From Stercorarius parasiticus (Eukaryota; Chordata; Aves; Charadriiformes; Stercorariidae): a stretch of 64,000 nucleotides of DNA. The notes below the pieces were generated by a model. It did not search any database. It worked only from the letters and a program-made list of their open reading frames with translations, and was not told the DNA's origin. The stretch is taken from positions 391,531-455,530 of the forward strand of contig VWZL01005131.1 in NCBI GenBank assembly GCA_013396915.1. The letters are read 5' to 3'. Shown here one piece after another: positions 22,114-33,413 of the stretch. Numbering within the stretch: position 1 is the stretch's first letter; each line of letters opens with the position of its first letter. The translations under genes were made by a program, and so were the position numbers.

Positions 22114-25100
22114 GCTGCAGAATAAATGCCAAGAACCAGCAGATATCTCTAGAGTACTCTTAAATGTCTGATCACAATGAATTATGAATATTTCCTGGTT
22201 TTGTTCTTTTCCCTGTGGAAGACTGATCACTGACCTGCCTAGCACATGCTGGATGCACTTGCCCAAGGACAATCTAATCACAGAAAATACGGAGGCAGCA
22301 TGTGTTAAATCCCAACCCTAATCAAGGCTAAAGGGGAAAGGCCACAATTTCTACCATATTTGAAAAATTTAAAGCACTTATCAGCCCTCTGCAGGAGAGG
22401 ACTCTGATGGCTCTGCATTTGAAAGAGAATAATCATGTGGTTTTCAGCTCTCCTGGCTTAGGCTGTGATCATTTTTAAATGTGAAAGTAAAAGGCTACAA
22501 GCAAACATAAGAGTGCATATTAGAAGCAAATCACATTAAGTAAACTACTCAAGTTGTACTCTGGGGTAAAGACTTGTAGCCTGTATTCATTTAATGCACA
22601 AAATAGCATAACAAATATAGGCATTGCATATCAAGCTGTGGTTCACTATGACGAGCTAGTTGTTAAAGCAGATAGAGAGACATCTGAGAAAATGAACACT
22701 AAACAGTTGCTGACAAGGCTTTTACTGCTAGCCATAATGCCCAAGATTTTCCCATGTGCATCCTGTGAAAGACTTCCAGTTTCCCATTTTAAAAAGTAGT
22801 TGTAACTACTTCTGATTGCAAACCCTAAGGAAAGTAGAAAGGACAGCTTTAAAACAGCCTTTTCAGATTCTTACCTTGTGTGGGACCACAGTAATCTCTC
22901 AGGGTACCGGAAAAGTCACCTGAGGCCACAAAACTCTTCCGGAATTTATCTAGAACGGGTAATTCAAGTGGAGAGACAGCTGTCAGCTCCAGCAGCAGAA
23001 GGCTGCTGCCTCCAGTTGTTTGCACAGGTAAAATTTACTCCAAAAATCTTTGCAGCCTCTCTCCTGTGGTCTGGGCTCCTTCTGCAGCATTTGAGAGGAC
23101 AGGTGGACAGCAACTTCTGGCATTGGCATATAAATGCTGTAGCTGGAGGTACATTCCCACCCATATGTGTGAATCTGCTTTATTATAGGGGCAGTTAATA
23201 AACTTATTAATTTGGGGAGGGGTTATTGATATCAAAATTAGTACAGCTGAACAGGATTATGATGGGCAAAGTAATGTGTGAGCTGCATATATTCATTCCT
23301 TTATTGAAAAATACTACAAAAGAACCATCACCACTATTTACAAATAAAAAGATTCCTCTTGTCAATTATTTAAACTGCACATGCTATTGTCAGGCTGTTC
23401 AGCAGCAGGGCCATGCTGTAAGTGGAACAGATATGGTAAGGCAGAATAGAAAAATTTTTTTTCCATGCTGAACTCCTGAACATATAAATGCTGTCAAGGC
23501 CCACCGCATATAAAAGGATTAGGAAGGACAGGAAGCAGGGTTGCATACAGTTACTCCCAAAGTAGATTAGGGTATGATGCATAGGCTAAAACATTAAGCG
23601 CTCCTGAGACATTAAGGTAAAATAATTTGGCTCCCTTCTTATGTCTTACTGAAATATACATCTGCTGGATAAATACAGGTCATTTTCATAGAGCTGTAGA
23701 ATCAAATATACCTTGTCTTTTTTCTCATTGGCATACTCTTGCCAACATTATCAATACCAGGTGTTCAAAACATTCCAATACCATGACTGACGTCTTCTAA
23801 GATGTTGGAGTATTGCAGAAATAACATATTTAGTGTTACTTAATTAGCATTCTGGGTTTAGATCATAGGGAGTAAAGTAGGTAAACCTATCTTTTTTGTA
23901 GAATAATACCTTAGCTTTCTTCTTGAAATTATAGGCTATTCTGAAATAGGAACAGTATTTTTACCAAATAAATTATCACTGTATGGCAATGAATCCAGGA
24001 TTCTTTGAGCCTGAAGGAGAGCAAGCAGGAAGGAGCATACATACAGCCCAGTAACAAGGAATTGGGAGATCAGCATTCCAGTCCTGCTCTAAAGAACACT
24101 TTTCTTTGTAGTGGGAAAATATGTTACTTGCTTTGGAAGGGGTATCAGAGCTAACATTCCCCTCTCCTGAGTCAGTACCCTGAATGTCATGCTCAAGAAA
24201 AAAAAAATAACATTCTGCCTCTTTTGAGGAGCTTCCAGCTGTAGCTGTGGGCTGTGTGCTCTGCAGCAGAGCAAAGTGGGAAACGATGAAAATCCACCAG
24301 GGAACAGCATGAGGCAGGCAGGTGAGAAACTACTCAGTTGTGTCACAGGGGAGACCATTCGGGGCACACACAGGGGCAGAGCTGCACGTTCCCAAGGCAC
24401 TTATCAGAGACAAGTCTGGTGGGTGTCTTTGGGCCTTATGTTCTTTTGAAGAAAGATGAAAATTTTTAAGCTCCATCTGAATCTCAGAATAAAACATATA
24501 AATAACCATTTCATACTGTGATACCAAGAGCCTCAAACTCCTGTTCACAAGATCCAAAAGACATTTCAGTGCTTTGGAAACTCTGAAATGGCTTTAGGAT
24601 TTTTCTTAAAGTGAGAGATTCAAACATAGCATTTAACAACAGCATTCACAGCACAACAACAAAGCACTTGTATGAAATAAAAAGGGGCTTAGAACCAGAG
24701 GCCTTTTTTTCACTTGTTCAATAAAATTGCTTAATCCTCCAATCCCTGTTTAAGAACAATTTGAATTTTTGTTTTTAATATTTCTCAGAAATCTTAAATA
24801 TTTTAAGGGACAGAGAAAGTACATTCTGAAAACAACCGTTATGAAATGTAAGCAAGTTCAAGGAGTCTTTCTTATGTTTCTTAGCACTAGATCTCAATTT
24901 ACATTTAACAGTTGGAGTTGTCCATCCCTCACTCCTCAGATTATGCCGGTTTCAAGAAGAAGAATAGATTTTAGCTTCCCAATTGTATTTAAAAAAATAT
25001 TTTCTTTTACAAAGAAAGACTTAAAATACAAAATGATTTTTCACTTGGCTTTAAAGACCAATTATTCTGAAAATTTTAATAAAATCTAATAAAAACTGAA

Positions 25101-26308
25101 CAATCTAATGAAGCGCTGCAGTAATTTACAGTGGTGGTTAAAACTATAACCATGGCAACAAAGAATAAGAAAACGAAAAGTACTTTCCATCTCTGTGTTG
25201 TCATGATTACAGAGTTATAATGGAAGATAAAATGGTCTATTTAATGAAATGTTTAAAGATGCAGTAATTGTTCAGATCCTACCAATCTTTGATTCAATTT
25301 AAATAAAAATATATACACATGTATAGAACAGCTTGGCTAGTATAGTCTAACAAAAGGGTGGCTGAAAGAGAATGTGACTGTGTTCATCTGTAAATTAAAG
25401 GTTGTATCTCAGAGAAAGACAAGACCTGTGTAAGATATATTTGTGCATCAACAAATGGAAATCAACTCATCATGACAGCATCCAGTCATAAAATTGGGGG
25501 AAGAAAATTTTCAAACAATCGGAGCAGAAATGTTCAGGAAGAGGAACAAAAGTAGTTCAGGAAAAATTAAAATCCCAGCTATGGTACTTTTAAAATGGCA
25601 TAGAATGATTTATGAAAGGAATTCAGTGCCATGATGCCTACAGGTACACCTACGTTAACAAGTAACCTCATAGCAATTAGAAGTGGCAGCAGATATGAGG
25701 ACTGATGGATTGACACCGACTAGTCAACATCTACAATATGTGCATTTCAGTGGGGATGTTTCTGACTCTCTGCCCTAGTCCAAAGGACTGAATGTCCATT
25801 AGCCATTGCATGAAATGTACTCTTGGCATATATTTTCCAGCTTAATTTCATCTGAAAGTAATCCAATTTGTGGTTTCGGATGCCCCTCCCTGATGAAAAC
25901 AAAATGTGAGAGTGGAAACATTTGGGAGAATTGCTTGAAAAATACTCAGAGGTCCAAAAAAGCTAATGTAGATGCACCCATCTGGTAGCAAAACTAGAAT
26001 CCACTAAATTTTGAGAGGGAAGTTGCATACAGATGTTTACCTTTATTTAAAAACCAATACTTCCATAGCAGTAAAGATGTTTTAGAATGTGTGTTCACAC
26101 GTAACAAGGGACATTATAAGGATCAGTCTATTAACTCATTTGACAGAAAGCAGTAATAGAAGATATACAAGGTCTTGTGGTGTTTCAAAGTTGAAACATA
26201 TTTTGTGTAAAGTGATGGATATCAGGGTCTTTCGCCCCTTAATGTTCCATAGTGGCAGTTTTTATTTTTGTTGTATTAGAGGTTTAATCTTAAAAATAAA
26301 CATACATA

Positions 26309-26340
26309 AAAATACATTTTCTATCATTCGAATGTATTTT
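26309..26340. repeat. 10-bp perfect inverted repeat
   Basis: AAAATACATT (26309-26318) and AATGTATTTT (26331-26340) are separated by 12 bases. Small stem in very A/T-rich sequence; function doubtful. Confidence 0.5.
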
Positions 26341-26864
26341 CATAATATAGATATATAAAACAGATACAAGTTAGCACTAAGAGGGGACTGCAGAAAATCA
26401 ATTAATGGTGGATTTCCAGATTTTTAAATGCATTTTTCTTTAAAAAAGTAACCTAATTCTTCATAAAATGAATATCTACGAAAAATGTAGTTTTACTTCT
26501 AAGCATTCCTTCTCCTTTTTTACTGCACTTTATATTATAATAGATAATGCAAAAGAAATACATGAAACGATAGGTAATTTCAAAAGGAACTATTAATGCA
26601 TTTCATTTATAAAATATAAAAATAGTGTATTTCAACATTTTCAGAACTCACTTCTTCCCCTTATTCTCCTGCCTTCAAAGGACATACTGACAAAATCAAA
26701 ATCAATTTTATGAAGCGTTTTGATCTTGATAGAATTGCACTGTTCTGTGGAAAAGGGCCTGACTCAATTTTTGTCTTAACTGTTCTAGTTACAGTGTTGA
26801 CCTTGCATCATCAGCCACAAATTATGAACTGTTTCTGATGAACCTTCATAAAAGGTATAACGGA

Positions 26865-26882
26865 TTTAATCTGCAGATTAAA
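26865..26882. promoter_or_regulatory. 18-bp perfect palindrome with inverted TAATC sites
   Basis: TTTAATCTGCAGATTAAA is a perfect palindrome. It contains TAATC and its reverse complement GATTA spaced by TGCA, the layout bound by dimers of K50 paired-class homeodomains (OTX, CRX and PITX types recognise TAATC). The preceding 100 bases include TGACCTTGCATCATCAGCC-like text that could be a further binding cluster. The site is visible; its use is inference. Confidence 0.35.
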
Positions 26883-29800
26883 GCAGATTCCTGCTGCCCA
26901 GAGACCAATACTAACTGTCTCATAAACACATGTACTGAATCTCTATAAGCCTTTTAAATGAATATAATGTTAAAAGGTAAAATATCATTTTAACAAAGCA
27001 ATTAAATTACTATAATCCTAACAAGGACAAAGCTGATGAAGTGCAAAAGTGTCCTACACAGGAAAGTACATACAAATAGATACGTATAGATATGTCTGGT
27101 TAAAATGCCTGGGGATTTTAGGATTTTATTGGCATCATTAAGGCAGCACAATTTTACATCTATTATTCCCTAAATTTACTTCAGTTACTGTTCAGAGAAT
27201 AGCTGAACTGCTTGAAATTTGATGTTAGGAAGAAGGAAGAGGAAACAAGGTTTAATGACCCTTCCAGGAAGACAAACAGAATACTTTGAAAGGAATCCTT
27301 TGAAAGTTCATCTCAATTTTACTTTCTGCAGCAAAACAAATCATATCATACGTCACAGACATATGTATGAGCTTCTCCGAAAAGACTTCTAAACCTCAGT
27401 AGAAAAGCCATAATCGTTTTACTTTAAGTTGGGCCAGCATCCAGTGTCTCTTTGCGATACATCATGTTGGTTTTATAACACAGCCTCTGTCCCTGTCACC
27501 ATGACAAAACTCTGAAGGGAGATTCATACATTAATTATGCACTAATACTTAAAAATAAATCTTCTTTACATTTGATTTTATAATTATTTAATTGTATGTT
27601 GTATTACTTGGTTACTTACTATACTTACACTACTTATTGCTTACTATAGTTTTACAGTTGATATCAAGTAGAGAATTCACACAGCCAGGCTCCGTATCAT
27701 CATCTAGTAGGAAAAGCATGTAAACCAAATACACCTACTTAAAGCGATTTTCTAATTTAAGGAGTGGCTAAGTGCTGCCATTAACATTAAACTAAGGCCC
27801 CCAACTGTCCTCCTTTGTTCCCCTCTGGATCTCAAAAACATATTGACTCCTGTTCAAAAGCCACATGCAGGGGGACCGAAAGGCGAATAGTAATTCTATG
27901 CATCAAGCTCAGCTTTTTAATTCAGGTGGTGCAGAGGACTGGTGTGGCTGAAGTGCTCTTTCAGGTATGCTGTTCTGCTTTTCACAGTAGTTAAAGGCAA
28001 CATGGCAACCAGATCTGGGTCCACAAGAACACGAACATTGTAATGCCTGCCTGGTTTTTTTCTGGTTTACACCAAAAAAAAACTGTTTATTCCATAAAAT
28101 TTTCTCTGGAAGAAGCCAGTATTCTGGCATAGCCACCACCTCTTAGTTTCTTTCTTTACAGAAACAGAGAAGAGGTTAATACAGAAGAGCATGGCTCCAT
28201 ATCACTTCATCCCTCTCTAGTGTTTCTCTTCACCACATATAGAAATCTATACCATATGAAGGCTTGTGGAACAGCCTTATGTTTTTCCCCTGTGGTATTT
28301 CCATGTATAGGTGTCTTTTTGATTCACTAGTTTAGTGCTCAATGCTTTAACAAAATGTGTGCTGTTATTGCCTAGGTGGAACATTTCACACAGTTTTAAA
28401 TTTCTCACTTTTCAGTTAGCAAATATATGGAGTTACAGGCTAAGATGTGGATACATTAGAGTTAGACCCAATGTTGAGACACTGTTTTGGAAAACAGTTC
28501 TTTCCAGAAATAGACACAAACACACTTTGAACTTCAGAAATGTCCCTTTTGTGTTGCTCAACCTTCTTTTTCCATCTGTTACTTTAAAACTTGAAAGGGT
28601 AGGGATACTGTGGGCATACCATTAGACTTGCCTATGCTAGCACCCATCCCATGAAACGAGCCTTCCAAATATTCTGCCTTTAGTGCCCTTTGAATCCATT
28701 AGTGGCTAAGAGCACTCACCTTTCTGCCTCTGCCTGAGATGTTAGCAAATACTTTGGCAATGATCACAGCTAATCATCAATGTTCACTTTCATAGGTGTG
28801 CATCCCAGGCACTGCACACCTATTTCGTATTCTCAGTTTTACAGATGTAAAATGTGTAGGCTTTGTCTTGCTGATTCTGTACTCTGTTGTTCTGCTAGCC
28901 TGCAGTTTTATTTTAACTGCTTCATAATTTATTAATACCACTTTTCTCTAATCCTCCTTCAGCACACACAGCAGTGTAGCCTTCATTCAAGCAAAAAGTC
29001 ACAGTAGTCCAGGATTTCTGTTAAACTCTGCACCTACACAAAAATAAGCTTTTAAAAACTCAAGGCAGAATTAGAGTTGAACTTGGGGGTTTGGGGCTCA
29101 TTATTCAATACTTATTGAGGCAGAAGTATGATTTTAAACCAAAATGAACTCTGGGAATCTAATAATTACCTTACTTTGGTACGTCTGTGGAAAGCTATTA
29201 CACACCAGCCTATTATACTTCTTTGTTACACCACCCTACATTTACTGAAAGTCATGTACTTTTTTGTGCAGAGAAAAACTCTTAAGCAGATGCATTGAAA
29301 AAGAACAGATGTGTTCACAGAACAGATTTTCCATGCTCCATTTTCCACTATGTATGTTTGTTTGTTTATAGAAGTAGGAGGCATAATTCAGGCAACGGAT
29401 GGTAAAGGACCTGACTATCCATACAAATCATATCTGTTTAAACATTGACTGGAAAGGACAATTCATTTTAAGGGATTTTCTGGGGTCTGTTACTGTGCCT
29501 AGAATTTCTATAACCTTCTTCAAAAATTAATAGGTTTTACACCCTCCAGTCACCTTTACAGGGTGAAACTTGCAGTTGGTCTTAGGAAGTTCACTCCTGT
29601 ACACCAGCTACTACCAAAGGGCAAGAGACAACCTTCCCTATGGGTGCTGCCTAAGTAAAGCTTTCATATAGAGAGATGAACCTAAGTGAACTTATCCTAC
29701 TATTAAGACTTTTGTTACCCTAAAAATGAATTCTTGGAATAAAACATTATTTTTAATACACACGAGAAGTCAATAACTAAACTAAAGCTTTTGAGTGAAA

Positions 29801-30071
29801 CTTCCGAACATTAGCTTTTTTCAAAACTCTTCCATCAGAGCCTGGTATTTTTTCACAGGAAAAGAAAAGATATGCTGTTTTCTTTATTTTTAATGGTTAC
29901 GTCTTTCGTAGAGTAAGTGTGCTACAAGAATATCTGTCGTAAGCTCCAAACAAAGCCTTCCACTCCACCATGCAGTGAGAAATTCTATCTTCTGCACTCA
30001 TTTTAGAATATTGTTAGTTAAAGAGATTAAGTTTATTTTAATATCCCTTATGGTTTCCTGCAGTCACATAG

Positions 30072-30181
30072 TAATTCATTACCCTCTGGAATGTTTTGTG
30101 ATTGATGCTATAAGGCACAATAGGCTGGATTAATCAGAGAGATAACAAATAGATTTTCACCTCTTGAATATTAATGAATAA
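30072..30181. promoter_or_regulatory. Homeodomain/PBX motif cluster, candidate enhancer
   Basis: In 110 bases there are TAATTCATTA (30072-30081), the PBX-HOX-like TGATTGAT (30099-30106), the palindrome GATTAATC within GGATTAATC (30127-30135), a GATAA (30141-30145) and ATTAATGAATAA (30170-30181). The stretch is less repetitive than its surroundings. This motif density is the kind seen in conserved noncoding elements of developmental genes, but without alignments the call stays tentative. Confidence 0.25.
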
Positions 30182-31593
30182 CTGGAATTCCTATTCATTG
30201 ACATTCAAAACCAGATAAAGAACCAGCAGGAAATCTGTAGTAAAGGACAACTGGCACCCAATTTCTGCCTTTGAACTAAAACTGGCAAAAATCCATTTCT
30301 AGATAACAGCAGAGTTAAATATCTATGAAGTGCATTTTGTTTAATAACAATCTATATCAAAAATATATTTAAAAAGCAATTATCAATACACTTATGTACC
30401 TGTTTTCATATTTTAATAACTGGAAGTATCATTTATACAACAGTGTCCAGTTTGCAACTGATAAGCACTGCCTCAATACAATGCTTCCTACAACTTCTAT
30501 GCTGGCAGAGAAGCTGGCACAGCTTTATCTCTTTCTCAAGAAACAGCTTAGAAGGTACTCAAAAGGCTTCTCAGGTTCGGTAAACCAAAGGAAACAAATA
30601 AGTCAAATATACACAAATTAAATACGATATCCAAATTCCTAATTTGGGTATGCATATTTTGAAACTACAGCAAGATCACAATGTATCTCTAGGAACTTCT
30701 TTCCACTCTCATCATTACTGATATCAGCCTGGTCTCTCCTTAGCCCTGCAAACAGTCGCATTCCTGCTAGCAGGTACGCACAAAATACCCCAAACTCTTA
30801 GTTCTCAGATTATTTCCCTTGCCTGCTTAACTCCATTCAAAGTAATTCTCAGCAACAAACCGCTGCAGAAAGATCTATTCTGGCTGGATTGGGCACCTGC
30901 ATCCCACCAATTGGAAAATGATCTGGCTGCACCTATACTTGTAAACAAGTTCGAGGGAACATCCTGGAGCACTGCAAGTTGTTTGTCAACACTTGCACTT
31001 TTAGAATGCCCTTTAGCAAAATTTTCTGAAAATCAGCACAGTCCAGGCTGTAATGCTAACAGGAGAGAACTACCATCAAAGACAGAACAGTCATGAGCAC
31101 ATTCCATTTCTTAGTACGAATATAGTCATATGAGCCAGGAATTTGCACCTTATTCTCCTTGATCCCAGGAGAAATCCTTAAGCACCTGGATATTACAAAT
31201 GCCAGGCAAAGTGCATCTGAATTTCTCTTTTGATTTTCTTTTAAGCCGATTAATATTTAATTAGGTAGCTAGTATAGAAACTCAACAGGAGAAAAATGCT
31301 ATGTTAGAATCCACTACTCTGATGGTTTGGACATGTGGGAAAAAAATGGGATAATATCTTTCCTGCATGGCAGGTTAGGGTTTTGAAAATATCCTTTTGG
31401 GAGTCTAAACTGTGCACGCTATCACTAGGCTGCTTGTTATTCCTGTCCTATGTATTTCATACTGGGATATTTTGACTATGCCTACACAGAGGAGTACAAA
31501 GAAAAGTAGCTCAGGCTCAGTGTGCCAGGCTCACCTAGTATGAACTCATGCAACAACTTCTCTTCTGAACCCTATAAGAATAAGTGCACCTGA

Positions 31594-31738
31594 CTCTGGG
31601 AAGCAGTTTCTGTAACAAAACAAGGAGTCCACAAGTTAGGCTTTGCAACAACAAGTGCAATGAAGCAAGCTCTCTACAGTTGTTTTAAGTATATCAGTGA
31701 TGTGACTTTTAAAGATGCTGACTACACACAAATCTCAG
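31594..31738 (+). other. Exon-like open frame ending at a consensus splice donor
   Basis: From the codon after TGA (31591-31593) a frame of about 48 codons reads LWEAVSVTKQGVHKLG... to ...FKDADYTQIS. It runs into TCTCAG|GTAAGTAG, a near-perfect 5' splice site at 31739. Composition is balanced and protein-like rather than the Leu/Phe/Ser-rich text typical of chance frames here. A possible acceptor is the pyrimidine-rich CTTCTCTTCTGAACCCTATAAG upstream, but the in-frame TGA after it would require a different acceptor. I recognise no family. It could be chance. Confidence 0.2.
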
Positions 31739-32750
31739 GTAAGTAGATTAAAAGTGAAAACAGGAGCAGGAGTTTGTCAGCCCTCCTGTAAAACAGTAAC
31801 ATTAAACACCTTGCATCCAAAATTTTAGTCACAGGAGTGGTGGTAAACGAAAAACAAACACATAAGTGAAAAATAGATATTTATGCATGGTGAGAGAAAA
31901 AATTAGTTACATGTAAGTTAGAAAAGTATTTGTGAAATATTTTGCAAGCATGGTTATGATATGTGGCTACGAAAATTAAATTAACCATTTAAAAATCATG
32001 CTTTGATTTAATCAATTTACACAGTAGACATTTTTAGTGTCCAATCTAACAAGCAAACACTAACACCACAAAAAGTAGGTTTTATGGTAACCAAATATTG
32101 TCAGTAATAAAAAGCCATGTCAAAGCAGAAATGCATCCATCTCTTCAAAATTAGCAGTTATTTTCAGTTTATTTTGTGGTTTTCCTTAAGAATCTCATCT
32201 TAGCCTTCATTAGGAAGAGTGCTTCAAAAAAAACTCACTGTGCTAAAAATGAGCACCCTTCACCAATCACTTCATATGCTGTTTTTTGAAAGTTATTAAT
32301 ATATTCTTAATGTGTTAATTTATTTCACCCGGTTCTGTTTAGGCTGCCTGTTTGTTGCTTTGCAGTCCATAAAAACCTTTACAAATATTTCATGCTGTAT
32401 TTGGCAGTTCCCTTCATGTTTTTATTTCAAAACATTAGAAATAACCACTAGTCAGATACTTAAAACTATTTCTACAATAAAGTTAGAAAAAATGTGGGAG
32501 AACATAGTTTAAAATACTTTTTTTTTCCCCACTGGCATTGTCTAGAACCTCTTGGAGTAAACTGTATTTGGCTTCTATTTTCATCTAAGTGGCACTTTCA
32601 ACAATAAATTGCAAGAAATGTGCTCTGAAATTTGAATTATTGCAAGGTATTCTGAAAGGACTACAAAATCAGTAGGATTAGGATCTGAGAAGACAAAGTG
32701 GGGAGGTATTAGTGAATTACTAAATGTTATCTAGGGTTAAAGATACAAGT

Positions 32751-33413
32751 AGAATCATAGAATGGTCTGGGTTGGAAGGGACATCTAAAGGTCATCTAGT
32801 CCAACTCTGCCTGCAATGAGCAGGGACATCTTCAACTAGATCAGGTTGCTCAGAGGTCCGTCCAACCTGACCTGGAACGTTTCCAGGGATGGGGCATCCA
32901 CCACCTCTCTGGGCAACCTGTTCCAGTGTTTCACCACCCTCATCGTAAGAAGTTTCTTCCATATATCTAGTCTAAATCTTCCCTCTTCTGGTTTAAAACC
33001 ATTACCCCCGTCCTATCACAACAGGCCCTACTAAAAAGTTTGTCCCCATCTTTCCTGTAGGTTCTCTTTAGGTACTGAAAGGCTGCAATAAGGTCTCCCT
33101 GGAGCCTTCCTTTCTCCAAGCTGACCAACCCCAACTCCCTCAGCCTGTTTTCATAGGAGAGGTGCTCCAGCCCTCTGATCATTTTTGTGGCCCTCCTCTG
33201 GACTCGCTCCAACAGGTCCATGTCTTTCTTGTGCTGAGGACCCCAGAGTTGGACACAGTACTCCAGGTGGGGTCTCACGAGAGCAGAGTAGAGGGGCAGA
33301 ATCACCTCCCTCAACCTGCTGGTCACAATTCTTTTGATGCAGCCCAGGATGCAGTTGGCTTTCTGGGCTGTGGGCGCACATTGCCAGCTCATGCCCAGCT
33401 GATGACCACAAGT
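32751..33413 (-). mobile_element. CR1 LINE, 5'-truncated 3' portion
   Basis: On the minus strand this is the C-terminal RT region plus 3' UTR of CR1, ending in the CTATGATTCT terminus at 32751-32760. Recognisable parts are [62 protein letters not shown] and TAGATGACCTTTAGATG. It is close in sequence to the copy at 332-1082 and lies in the opposite orientation. The 5' edge (33402-33415) fades into unique DNA. Confidence 0.94.
32836..33413 (-). pseudogene. CR1 ORF2 C-terminal remnant, one frameshift
   Basis: The frame is open from the truncation point down to about 32990 (LNQKRE), where one frameshift moves the family sequence (GRFRLDIWKKLL, then RVVKHWNRLPREVVDAPSLE) into another frame. That frame continues uninterrupted to the natural stop (SNLI, TAG; 32838-32836). 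It is better preserved than the 332-997 copy, which has three nonsense codons. The palm domain is absent. Confidence 0.88.

Larger units (their letters stand above)
21556..32750. other. Long unique A/T-rich noncoding stretch
   Basis: About 11 kb with no recognised gene or transposon. The 106-codon frame at 22878-23198 and the 103-codon frame on the minus strand at 24400-24089 lie in slightly G/C-richer patches but match no family I know. Separate entries cover (AAT)6 at 22096-22113, the palindrome at 26865, the homeodomain-motif block at 30072 and an exon-like frame at 31594. Confidence 0.55.

Noticed and set aside
22878..23198. 106-codon frame in a G/C-richer patch, ending near a GTAAAA donor-like site
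   Set aside because: No recognisable domain, an overlapping minus frame of similar quality and no convincing acceptor; noted only as unique sequence.
27909..28139. 76-codon minus frame with Cys-rich text (CSCSCGPRSGCHVAFNYC)
   Set aside because: I looked for a zinc-binding or EGF-like spacing and found none. The frame includes a poly-Phe run from a T tract, so chance is more likely.
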